A stretch of DNA of 64,000 nt from Zychaea mexicana. Its lineage: Eukaryota > Mucoromycota > Mucoromycetes > Mucorales > Lichtheimiaceae. The notes under the pieces are model-generated. The model saw only the letters and a list, made by a program, of their open reading frames with translations, was not told the origin of the DNA and did not search any database. The first letter of the stretch is position 1; every line of letters starts with the position of its first letter. A program made the position numbers and the translations under genes. Location: the NCBI RefSeq assembly GCF_025766255.1, contig NW_026516769.1, positions 1-64,000 of the forward strand, read 5' to 3'. Positions 23,439-34,230 of this stretch are shown here, one piece after another.

Positions 23439-25124
23439 TCATCGTCTGATATAACCAACTGAAAATTTATGCAAGGCCGCCATAGCAGGGTTGTTCATAA
23501 TACGACCATGGGGAGGGACTATTTGGGTCGACTGCCTTAGCGTTTCTAAGAGCAACTCACAGCATGATTCAGGATACGTCAGGTGATCTGCCGTCTTATC
23601 CTTCGACCACATATCGATCCGCCTATCATCATTACTATCTTCTTGAGTGCAATCCACGTAAAGAACCTTCATGACTACATACATATTCATTGAAAGCGGA
23701 TGCTTAGAAGTCATTGATAACGTCGTCACAGTTCCAGTTCTCAACCACAGGTAAAAGACTTACCGTGCTCATGATATATATCATCTGATGCATTTGTGGA
23801 TATAAATCCGCGATTGTAGATAATATGCGTATCCCAATTAAACAACCAAAGCTATAAGCACGGTCATACTTTAGTAAGCTTTCGGTATTTTTTAACGTAT
23901 TTTTATTTACCAATGCATATATCCGCTTGCTTTTGCGGCCTTGAATAAGAAACCGGTAAGTTGCGTGTGCCTTTGCTGCGTCAAACAGGTCATAGACAAG
24001 GTATTCCAGGAATGTCGGGAGTATTGGCTTGGCCGGTAACACGGCAACGCAGTACTTGTAGAATTTTGTTGCCAATAGCGAAATGTTCCCATCTTAAAAA
24101 AAGCCGCTGTTTTAGAATACGTACCTCTAAGATAGGCACTGATGCTCTCTGTCATTTTGTTACCTTCTTTTTGCTCGTATTGACCTTCGCCGAGAGGTGC
24201 CTGGCATTGTGTACAATGAATTGAAAGCCATTTTGTTGATAAGCCGGTATCCCACTATACAATAGCAGTATTGCGATTATTAGTACGTGCCTAATAGCAT
24301 TACACAAAGAGATATAGAAAAAGGAAGAGGAGGAGGAAAATGTATGCCACTGTAGTAGCTCACGCTTAGAGAATAGATCTTCTTCTCTGGCAAGCTGTTT
24401 TGATATGGCATTTCATATTGGTTGATCTAGGATTTTTGTATCGGCCAAATCGAGCATTTACTTTTGCTACGACGGCCTTCTTGAAATCCGTGTTTTCATG
24501 ATATTATAGTAATGATAACATAAAACAATTACCTACCTTGATTATGGAAGCATCGTCATCCATAGCAAACGAGCCGAGCAATAGATTCTGAGGATGCAGT
24601 AGCATGTAGGTGGCTCCTGCTAGAACCATATTTGGGCGTGCGGTAATGGGCTGCATACGGGATCGATGCTCTTCTGGTTTGGCTTCGTGGCAGATCCAGC
24701 ACTCGACCAGCTCGTACCAGTGCTCAGAGGGCAGATCCTTGCTCTGGAATCCAGTAGTAGCTGACGTGATGCGTTGTTGACACGAGCGACAAGTAAGGCC
24801 CTGCATATTTTCGAGTTCTCTTGCTGGCCAAGACGTTTTGAGATCACCATTACCATCAGTCGTAATAGGTTTAGAGAGAACGAGCTTTACGTCGAACTCT
24901 TGAGCATTGTTTGGTGTCGATGGTGTGATAGTCAAGACGCGAGGATTCAACTGTACACCAAACGCGTCGAAATCGACAATGACATTGTTGTTTAGGCAAA
25001 GCGTATTGCGTTTGATAACAAGCTTGTCTTGTATGGACAAAGATGGTGGGTCTGATTCTACTGCAATAGTGGAGCGAATAGCATTGATATTGGCGAGTTG
25101 TTCACAGAAAAGAGGGATAACCAT
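23439..25124 (-). CDS. IPA1: UBE3D/Ipa1-type E2-binding protein (HECT_2 family)
   Basis: Best model on the minus strand: 25124-24537, 24426-24364, 24254-24164, 24092-23911, 23851-23764 and 23674-23439, 415 residues. Conserved features in order are LTCRSCQQRIT (about 110-120), the WYELVECWICH segment, ITARPNMVLAGATYMLLH, a second CxxC followed by LGE (HCTQCQAPLGE), TKFYKYCVAVLP, the phenylalanine segment ATYRFLIQG, the LWLFNWDT segment and a C terminus beginning VMKVLY. These identify the family called HECT-like E2-binding, which includes human UBE3D and yeast Ipa1; Ipa1 is linked to mRNA cleavage and polyadenylation. The two CxxC pairs are likely zinc ligands. Exon 2 (21 residues) rests only on splice signals and matching phase; skipping it also keeps the frame. 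For exon 3 a donor at 24124 would give an implausible 32-nt intron, so the donor at 24163 is preferred. Confidence 0.85.
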
Positions 25125-25496
25125 AACAACTTCATGTACGAGCTTGAGTTAAAAAGTTTTTTTTACAATTTTACAAAGTGCGCCGCAAGCATACCGGCGC
25201 GGTATAAGGCGTCACGGCGACTTTCATAGTATACTTCAACATATGGGGTTGTGCTATACTAAAAACAAAAACTAGTAGGATAGAAGGCTTTACATACATG
25301 GCTTACAAAAGCTGCATAAAAGAGAAGAAAATATGTTCCAGAGAAAGTGTCTTTGTGTGTGTGATAAAGGCAGAAGAAGATGGGAAGAGGGCGTTGATTG
25401 ATGAGGAAAAGGTGGAGTAGAGGTTTTTGATTACAGGTTTGTGTTTGTTTTCGCATTGGTTTTTAAGATACTGAGAGTAAAGAGTAAGTGGGAAAT

Positions 25497-27604
25497 TTAC
25501 AAGCCAACGTTGATCTTGACGGCCTTAACCTGGTAGTAGTTCTCAAGAGCGTATTCACCGTTTTCACGACCGATACCTGTGATGAGGGAAGCAATGCTTA
25601 GTTATATGCCAATGATACCAGTAGTCTGGATACGCGCAATGACGTTTAAACTTACCACTCTGCTTGTAACCACCGAAGGGAGTGTTGTAGTCAAGCTCGT
25701 TGTAGCAGTTGACCCAGACGGTGCCAGCCTCCAACTTGTTGGCAACGCTGACAGCACGGGTGATGTTCTGGGTGAAGACAGCGGCAGCAAGACCGTAAAC
25801 GGTGTCGTGGGCCTTGGCAATGACATCTTCTTCATCCTTGAACTTGGCGACAGAAACAACAGGGCCAAAGATTTCTTCTTGCATGATCTGTGCGCACGGA
25901 AGAAGAATGTTGGTAATTAGCCTATGTGTTTCTAATACAAGTACGAAAGTGCTTCAAGAACATACCTTCATATCGCCCTTGACGTCTATGTACAGGGAAA
26001 TTCAGGGTAAGAATATGTTCATTACAGTTTTTTATTCCTGTTGCTCTACTAAGCACGACGATCACTTACCAGTGAAGACGGTGGGCTCGATGAAGTAACC
26101 CTTGTCACCGAGGCGGTTACCACCCATGTAGCAAGTGGCACCTTCATCCTTGCCAGCCTTGATGTAGCCCATGATACGGTCGAACTGAGTCTGCGAGACC
26201 TGGGGACCTTGGAATACGGCTTCGTCGAAAGGATCTCCAACCTTGGTCTGGCTGGTGAACTCCTTGAAACGTGCCAAAAACTTGTCGTAGATGCTTTCTT
26301 GGACGTAGATTCTGGTACCGGCACAGCAGCCTGTATATACGAGCATCAATAGTTAGTCAGGATGTTTGAGTATTTGCTCATTCTCATTTGTGATTACTGA
26401 AATAAAAATGTAGCATACATTGGCCGTGGTTGAAGAAAACTCCCTTGTGGGCCCATGCGACAGCTTGGTCAATGTCAGCATCATCAAAGATGATGTTGGG
26501 CGACTTGCCACCGAGTTCCAAAGTGATCTTCTTCAAGTTGCTTTCGGCAGAAGCCTTCATAATCATGCGGCCAACATTGGTGGAGCCAGTGAAGGCGACC
26601 TTGCCGACTTTGGGGTGACGAGCCAGCTTGTCACCAGCAATGTGACCGTAGCCAGTAATGATGTTGACGACACCAGGAGGGAAACCAGCCTCCTTGATGA
26701 GCTCAGCCAACTTCAAGGCGGACAAGGGGGTCAATTCAGAGGTCTTGAGGACAACGACGTTGCCAGTGCAGAGGGCAGGACCCAACTTCCAGCCAGCCAT
26801 CATTAGAGGGAAGTTCCTGGAAACAAAAAACACATTAGGATTTCATCATTCGCATAGTACACGTTAAATCCCAGCTCAGCAATGACTTTCAATTCCTGCT
26901 TACCATGGGATGATGGCACCGCAAATACCGATGGGTTCGTGACGAGTGTAGGACAACTTGCCCTCAGTCTCGATCACCTTTCCGTGCAGCTTGTCGGCAA
27001 AGCCAGCAAAGTAGCGAAGAGTCTTTGCAACTTCGGGAATATCATAGCCCTTTGAGAATGCAATACCCTTGCCGTTGTCAAGAGTCTCGATCTTGGCAAT
27101 TTCATCCACGTTCTGGTCAACCAAGTCAGCAAGCTTGTTCATCAAACGGGCACGCTCACGAGCAGAAGTCTTGCTCCAGACTTCTCTGTAGGCCTTCTCG
27201 GCAGCATCCACAGCAGCGTTGACCTGAGCTTCCTCGGCTACACCCAAGAGAAAAAGCGAGCGTTAGTCAGCCGTCAATGCCTATGCGTCGTGTCAAAGGT
27301 TCAACAAAAAACAGAAAATAGAACTTACCAGCTTGGACAGCGCAGATCTTTTCGCCAGTGGTGGGGTTAATAACATCGATGGTGCTGGCACCTTCAACGA
27401 ACTCGTTGTTGATAAAGAGACCCGTGTTGACTGCGCGCGTACGCGTAAGGGAAAAAGGAGAAAAAAATCAAGATTAGTCTCCTTGTCGGCAATAATAATC
27501 TCCATCCAAATCTACGGTTCGCCGGATCATTTCTGCCAAAGGAACTTACAGGTCAACTTGTCACCCTTGGAAGTGATGGCTTCATGAGCAAATTTAACGG
27601 TCAT
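25497..27604 (-). CDS. NAD(P)-dependent aldehyde dehydrogenase (ALDH1/2 type)
   Basis: Eight exons on the minus strand: 27604-27550, 27430-27329, 27237-26904, 26816-26419, 26330-26070, 25985-25966, 25887-25656 and 25576-25497, giving 493 residues, the usual length. Motifs include [10 protein letters not shown], the cofactor-binding PWNFPLMM and FTGSTNVG, the catalytic glutamate in LELGGKSPN, the nucleophile segment NHGQCCCAGTR with three adjacent cysteines, and EEIFGPV. The C terminus ends [18 protein letters not shown]. It oxidises aldehydes such as acetaldehyde to acids. No clear mitochondrial presequence is seen, so a cytosolic enzyme is likely. The catalytic Cys segment is split by an intron. 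Exon 6 is only 20 nt (residues VKGDMK) and is needed to join the two flanking conserved blocks. Codons are C-ending rich, suggesting strong expression. Confidence 0.97.
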
Positions 27605-29177
27605 TATGCTTGTGAGTATGTAGCAACGAAGAAGAAAAGAGGCTGTGTGGAGAGAAGAAAAAGAAGAAAAGTGGGCGCGAGGTGGGAAAATGGCGGGTTT
27701 TTATAGGCACATCCCAGGTCTCCCACGGCCATGTAAAAACCGAGAACTTTAAATTCTATTTCGACTCACTGAGTTTGGTTATAGGACATGCCATATACTA
27801 CTAGTTGGTGTCTCCTTTGTTGTTGTCTGCAATGTAACGGTTGCACCCCATTCAAGGCGCTCAACTTGTACGGATCCCACCATCAATCCGTGTGATCTGC
27901 CCCACTTCTCCTTCTTTTTCTCGCTCGCTATTAGTTGTACACCATATATCAGGAAAGCTCACACACCAGACATGAGGTCGTGCGGAGAGTGACCTCCTAT
28001 AATGTGTACTTTGTACAGTACTTACTATAAAAGTAGATGTGGAGAAAAAAGGCCAGCGCGCCCATTTCCTGCGATTTTTTAGGCCGTTGTGTTACCAGAC
28101 TAATCACCCGAATTATCCGAGCATAAAAGTGGGTTTTTACGAGCTTTGCTGCATACTGCAATTACAGGAAGTACTAGTCTACAGTACCAAGAAATAGAGT
28201 ATCCGCCCATCTGCATCACCCAAAAGTTGCATTTTTAAATGGATAATAATTAGAGTTGCCCGATTTCCCTTTGCCCCCCCCCTTCTACTCGCCTTCCTTG
28301 CATCTTATCGTCTTATAAACATCTTACCTACCAACTGATGCTATAGATAACACACATTATGCAAGGATCTAGAGGGCGCAACATGCTTGTTTCAGGTTTG
28401 ATTGGTGCAGTGAGGTTCGGGAAAAGGTACAATTTAAAAAATAAGCCTGAATCTTGAACTAGTTTCGCTAGAGTGATGGAACACTCCATTATGACGCTAT
28501 ACTTTAAAACTCTTTAGTGCTTTACTAATAGGCCATACCTTTTACGTTACTTCATCCCTGACATGTTTTATTTCTGAAGGCAATAGAACCAGCAACTTGT
28601 GCTTACAAAGGAGAGCAGGACGTTTGTTCGTTTGTATTATAAACAAATACAGTAAACTAACTTGCAGGAATGCAACAACGAAATATATTATGTAGTAGGT
28701 GTATTATAGTACCGGTACAGGAATCGGTTCATTGTGCAGATATTATGTCCCCATCAAGACAGGATATTATGCAGGTGATGATGATAGTTCTTCTTGTAGT
28801 CGGTACCCAACAGTATGTACGAGTCAACAGGCTTTCATCTCCCTTCAATGAATTTTCTACCATCAACAATGCAGAAAATGCAAGAGACACGATTGTGTGT
28901 ATCAACGGATGTATGTAATGCGTACGTGTATGTATTACAAAAACAGATCTCTAAATATATATGTGTTATTTACAAGCAGGTCAGGTGTTGGTAATGTGCG
29001 TAATGGTGGTGGTACATAAGAATAAGAATGTGATCCTACACCCTAGAGCGGGTTGGTTGGTTTAGTGAAGTTTGTGCATGTGTATATGCGTGCGTGTGTT
29101 GTGACCCGCAGTACCATTTTTCTTTGGAGGAAAAAAGGAAGGAAGGAAAGAGGAGAAGGTATGTATACAAAATACTA
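27605..29177. other. Intergenic region upstream of the aldehyde dehydrogenase gene
   Basis: The first 150 bases hold the promoter of the dehydrogenase gene. The remainder shows no gene: the only sizeable frame (28670-28918, plus) has no motif. Bases near 29178 should include the 3' end of the next minus-strand gene. Confidence 0.5.
27698..27705 (-). promoter_or_regulatory. TATA box of the aldehyde dehydrogenase gene
   Basis: TATAAAAA on the minus strand, 94 bp before the start codon and followed by a pyrimidine-rich leader of about 60 bases. Confidence 0.55.
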
Positions 29178-29843
29178 CTACTGTGGCCGCCGTATCAACA
29201 ACTTGATGTCCCATGCCAATTTCTCGCGACAGATATCATAATACCTTTTGAAATGGGCTTTGACTTGCTCTACCTCATGCTCAAGTGCAGCAAACATCGT
29301 CAAAATTTGCACTCGTCCTCCTTGCTCGCGAGTATAGTAAACTACCTCAAGCATGCTCATCACTTGTTGCATGCTGGTAGGCAATGAGCCAGGATAATCG
29401 AGAATGTTCGCCAGTGTCGCCTCGGTGATAATTACTCGGCCACAATCGTCACTGTTGCTAGGAGACAGGAGTGGCTGTGGTGCTTGTCTCATGTGATACA
29501 CGATAAAACAACCCTGTAAACTCATCATTTCTGGGCTAGAGATATTCGCCTGAATTTCTGTTACTTGGATATCGCGTCGTGCAAACTCGGATTCGGCAAC
29601 CCGATCAAGGACGTGTTGTTTGTAGAGTCGTGCCACAGCGGGTGGAAGGTCAATTAGGACGCAAGGCTTCAATCCCGCAACAAGGAAACCGATTTCGCCG
29701 AAAAGAAAAGCGTCATGAAGATCAGGCGTGTTAAGCAAATGCTGTTGATCTGATCGTAGGAAATTGTAAAAAAAGTCTTCTTCCAGTCGCTGGTACTCTT
29801 GAATTAATGTTGCATCGTCAAGGTCATTCTTGTCTTCTGGCAT
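29178..29843 (-). CDS. Uncharacterised intronless protein
   Basis: A single exon of 221 residues starting MPEDKNDLDD; the frame runs 33 bases further upstream but from a non-ATG codon. Composition is that of a folded soluble protein: acidic N terminus, then an amphipathic stretch with FLFGEIGFLVAGLKPCVLI (about 60-80), alternating beta-like and helical segments, and a helical, basic C terminus ending LLIRRPQ. No signal peptide, membrane helix or catalytic motif is visible. The long uninterrupted frame, even composition and ATG support a real gene. I do not recognise the family and offer no function. The nearest gene upstream on either strand is more than 1.5 kb away. Confidence 0.65.
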   Translation of the reverse strand: MPEDKNDLDDATLIQEYQRLEEDFFYNFLRSDQQHLLNTPDLHDAFLFGEIGFLVAGLKPCVLIDLPPAVARLYKQHVLDRVAESEFARRDIQVTEIQANISSPEMMSLQGCFIVYHMRQAPQPLLSPSNSDDCGRVIITEATLANILDYPGSLPTSMQQVMSMLEVVYYTREQGGRVQILTMFAALEHEVEQVKAHFKRYYDICREKLAWDIKLLIRRPQ

Positions 29844-31829
29844 ATTCTTTGTGGGTAAAAAACGGCCCTTCGGCAAAGCGGGGGCCTATAGAAATTTTCG
29901 ATATACGATGACCCTTGGCTAGGACCACCGCATAGTAATATTCGTGTTCGCAATAGACATTTTTAGCGAGTGGACATTGAACCTTGTACACTCAGCTCTT
30001 CTTCATGGATGCAAATGCCCACTGCGGGGGAAAGTTGCGTAGGCGGATATTTAGCGGATATTAGGCGGATCAATCTGACGGATGTTTGGGCACATCATGA
30101 TGAGATGGTGGTACAAATGTTTCCCAACATGGACCTCGTTCGGGCTACTTGGCATAGATAGATAGCGAATTGACAGATGTCACATTGCGGCGTTGTTATA
30201 ACTACGCGGATGCAACATTTACACTTTGTCATTATATTTTTTTGTCATTAGTTCATCGAATCTTTGAAACATATGTCAACATAATGATCTGGTTTTGCCG
30301 CATGTGTGATTTCCATTACATGATGTTCGAGCACCCCTCTCACTATATCTGCACGTGCTGGTCCGTGAAAAGCATATATATTGTAAGTTACTATGATAAA
30401 ATTGATTAAGATATAAAAAAGATTATCTACTTGGAAATCACCTTAAAGCTATTTCTTCAAAGAAGCGGACAGTGCGTGGACGAACCTCCAGAATACATAG
30501 TGCTTAAATAAGGGCTTGAAGCAATCCACAACAACGTCGTGTAGCCCTTATCGCAAAGACCTGACGTATGCTACTACCTCGTTTTGAAACTTTGCTGTAC
30601 TTTCTTTGCGCTCCTGCGTATGTGTTTGGTATGCTGACGATCGTCTTGATATAAGCCTAAGCCTGTTCTTTTGATTTCTTCACTATATCTCTATCAAATC
30701 CATTTGCATTTTGCAAGAACATTTTGGCGATGGTTGGAATTGTATAATAGCTGACAACATGGGATCTCTTGTAGTAACTTTTACTTAATAAACTATTAAC
30801 TGATTCATCATCGCCAAATCATCATTTATTCGTATAACTTCCATCATTCAAAATATTTAATGAGTCTACTATTTGATGTGCCAACCTTTTTGTATTACTT
30901 CGTACATGTAAGGTATGTAAACAAGGCGTCATACAGTAATTATGTTTGGCTGCTTCTCGATCCCGTCCAATCAATCGCGAACTTGAGTATCGTCAAACTC
31001 GTTTCGTCTGTGATAGACGAAGAGTAACACTATTCATGCGTTTTTGTCGTAGTGGAGATGCTTCTGGCAGTGGATGTGTTGTTCGGCCCACACATTTCAT
31101 GTTAAGCAACAAGTGATAGCAGTGGACGGCTTGAACTTGACGATACCTTGTTCCAATTATGTTTGTGGTAAAGTCATATTAAACCATTTTCGATTGCTTT
31201 GTTTCCGAACTGCTCGTTTGCCAAAGTCTCACCGACGACCATAAAAAAATAGATACATTTAGTTAGCGCCCTTGTAGTAATTTGATCAACTAACGAGAAC
31301 AATTCTATGTCCAAGGTAAGCTTACTTCGTGTGTAGCTTTCTTCTTGCTACTTGCGGCAAGCTCTTTGTCTTATTTGTCGTCTGCTTTGGGGCAGTTTTC
31401 GGCATTATATGAGCGCTTCCTTGTCTGTTTCGCTTTAGGGAACATATGACAAGAAGTCCTTGTTTTAGTCTACATGCCAGCGCGATATCACAGAGAAAAG
31501 AAGAAAGAAAACAGGCAACAAAGAGGATCTGCCGATAGGTCTTTCGGAAACCCGGCAGTCGGTGTGCCGGTTATCATGAACTAAATTCATGCATTAGTTA
31601 GTTAAAGCTGTTATTTCACATACTAACGTGTTTCTTAGAGAGCGGAAAAAGAATAAGAGTGGTGGCATGGAATGATGAATTAACTCACTTGATGATGGTC
31701 TTCCAAAATTGTTAATGACGTTCTGCCAACCGCCTAAAATAGTACAGGGAGCAAAGCCTCGCATACTCTGTGCTATTTACTGATGCGATGTCCATAATAC
31801 TGGAAGGTTGCACCTGTAAAAATGACTTG
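29844..31829. other. Region without a confident gene
   Basis: Mostly AT-rich and stop-dense. Bases 31307-31584 contain splice-like signals and a small plus-strand frame, annotated separately. Nothing else is supported on either strand. Confidence 0.4.
31474..31584 (+). CDS. Candidate 36-residue basic small protein
   Basis: A short ATG frame encoding a basic N terminus (MPARYHREKKKENRQQR) and a C terminus ending GNPAVGVPVIMN. The composition looks coding, and an acceptor-like TTTTAG lies directly upstream. A mini-exon (ATG TCC AAG followed by GTAAGC at 31316) with an acceptor at about 31438 would add MSKGTYDKK but runs into a stop before this frame. No known family is recognised; it could be chance. 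Confidence 0.2.
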   Translation: MPARYHREKKKENRQQRGSADRSFGNPAVGVPVIMN

Positions 31830-34122
31830 TCAGGAATATGTAGACATTGACGCGCCTGTCGTGCCAGGATCTGGATGCGCTACAAAGTCGCTGAAATTGC
31901 TTGGCACTGTTGGATGCTGGTAATACGAAGGTTCAGGGATAAAGAAGATATGAGAGAGAAAGAGCTTCTCAGAGAAAGAGAAAGCAAAAGAGAAGAAACA
32001 GACTTTGCTAGTAGCGCTTGATGAGATGGAAGTACGGAATGCTTTATGTGCTCACGGCAGGTTTATGCAGGTGGATGTCAACAACACAATTTAAAATTGA
32101 TTGGGTACCAGATAAGACATTACAGTAAAGGGACAACATCGTGCATACCACATCAAGCTTCTTGGTCGCAGAAGCCAATCGACTTAAAAACGCCTGATAA
32201 ACACGATTGGCCGCCCCTTCCCTAAACGCCATTTTCTTTTATGTACAGTATATACTCGTGCTTGATTGGACTTTATTTTATTTTTTTGCGTGTGGTTTCA
32301 GTCAATTTTTTTGTTTTGCTTGAGTATTTTCTTTGCGTTCTTGATCGCCTCCTTTACACTTGCCATGACAGTGTACGACCACCAAGGGGTGATTTGACAC
32401 GTATTTGTATAGCGCAATTATATATTCACCAAGAACTCTACACGTTCTTGAAGTTGACTGATGCTCCTTGATTGTATTCACAACAGCGATACTGAGGTCC
32501 AAGTTTAGAGGTGGCGAGCCGCAATTCTTGATTATGATACGAGCCTCTTCCATAGCGGACACATTAGCGTCTGCTGCAGCGTCCTTCTTAGTTCCAAATG
32601 TTGTAAACGTACAATGTACAACATGTGTCTATTTATGAGCCGCTTTTGTAATTAAATCGTGCCCGCGAGTTTCTATGATATATCGCAAAGCTCTTCGAAA
32701 GCCCATCGAGTAGCCAATGTTTGTTTCTGAGACCATACCACGGTTTTTGCTGTCATCTATTGATGAGATGCCTCGAATAGCTATAACGACTGGTAAAAAC
32801 AAAATCATTTCAATCATTGTTTTCTTCCTTTCAGTGGATGACATTTCCTTCGTTGAAGGTGGTATTGTTTGTTTGATACGAGAGAACATGAATTGGCCGC
32901 ATAAAAGAGTAGATAGTTGATACTGTAGTCGCTGCGCTCTGTACAGCTGTTTAAAACGTGCCGAAAACTGTATCTTGATGTGGTACATCCTGGTCTGTAA
33001 TAGCAGCTTAATGGCTTTATCTTCAGTTTCGTTTCGTCCTGCTACTTTATTTCATTGTTAGCTGCTAATTTTACATCATTCTGTGAGCAATACGTCAATG
33101 TTCTCATACAGTCTGCTGAAGTTGCGTCTTATTTTATATTCATCACATACTGTATCTCTTTTGTACAACCGCTGCCTTCGATCTAAAGTGGTACTGATTT
33201 ACTTTGCTGCCAGACGAAGATCGTTTTGATTTCCTGTTGAAGCAGCAACATCATTTTTATAAAGCAATACAGTACTTTGCGTTTCTTTAAGAATCAGGTA
33301 GCTGGGGAGAACTATCGCGATTGCGCAGGGAGAAGCTGAGGGCAATTAAATTGATCAATTATCATATTGATTGGGTTGCTGACAGTCGTGAATTTACGTT
33401 TCCTTTTTCCTGATGTTCTTCCTAATAAGTAAGTTAATAGGTTAGCCTGATGCACCTGTACTGAGGACTCAGTACCATCAGATTTGTTATGGGAAGCGAT
33501 TATAATAGGCATATCAGCAATGTTGTGCTAGGCATTCATACAAAATTAAGGTTGCGTTAAGCATTGTGTGACTTAAAGATCGGCAAGCTGTACTATCTAC
33601 TTCCTTGAATAAGGACTCCTCTCCCACTTTTCCTTCTTCCATGTTATACTGTCCTTCTGGAACTGTTTGTCCCTGGGGGCCTTGTATAAAAGAAGAAGAA
33701 CTTGAAAAATGCTTGCGCATCTTTTGAGGTGTATGATTTTTCTTAGCTAGCGTCCGTTGCTTGTCACCGCGTACAAAGGAAGCGTCCAAGCAGAACACAT
33801 TGTTTCATAGCAGGGTGCACACAGCTATAGTACTGCTTCATCAGCTTCCATCAAGAAAACCGGTATATTAGCTGTCTTGGAGCTAGCTTGTAGTCAAAGG
33901 TAATATAAAAGAAACGTGCGACATGATATTGTCATGGTAGAGGATGAAGAATCCAGGCTTAGCCCCATGGTGGCTTCAACCCAGCCTATATGGCTTATTA
34001 CTGTATCGCACACGCACATATAAAAAGACAGATACTTTCTCATTTTCTGAATGCTATATATGATGTTGAAGAATTTCGAGAAACTTTGTCTCCATCTGTA
34101 GCAACAGCCACTAAGTCCATCA
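31830..34122 (-). other. Coding-like fragments, probable unresolved minus-strand gene or gene remnant
   Basis: Several minus-strand stretches look coding but could not be joined. They are: a terminal segment at about 31967-31830 containing EPSYYQHPTVPSNFSDF and ending in TGA; 32231-32140 (REGAANRVYQAFLSRLASATKK, the last bases meeting a GTATGC donor); 32550-32380 (MEEARIIIKNCG); 32988-32632 (FSARFKQLYRAQRLQYQL, then GYSMGFRRALRYIIETRGH); 33790-33520 (LFKEVDSTACRSLSHTML); and an ATG at 34102 (MDLVAVATDGDKVSRN). Candidate donors and acceptors occur between them, but stops prevent one consistent model. It may be a many-exon gene, an old pseudogene or a decayed element. The plus strand also has a weaker open frame at 32720-33058, so the strand is not certain. 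No family is recognised. Confidence 0.3.
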
Positions 34123-34230
34123 ATGCTCACTCTTAAACTTTTGACAGCTGCAACTCCGCTCCGCTTGATTTTTTTTTTGAAGAATTTTTTTTAGGTTTTG
34201 CTTGTTTCGAACGTCTACAACAGCACAGTA

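Noticed and set aside
24093..24163. A 32-nt intron (24093-24124) in the UBE3D-like gene
   Set aside because: Too short for this genome; the in-phase donor at 24163 gives a normal 71-nt intron and removes a non-conserved 13-residue insert.
24255..24303. A 49-nt intron with donor GTAATG in the UBE3D-like gene
   Set aside because: It would make a polypyrimidine tract coding (PPPLPFSIS); the in-phase GTGAGC donor at 24363 is preferred.
24360..24480. Frameshifted zinc motif suggesting that the UBE3D-like gene is a pseudogene
   Set aside because: The true second CxxC (HCTQCQAPLGE) was found in the next exon; the first candidate was a chance resemblance inside an intron.
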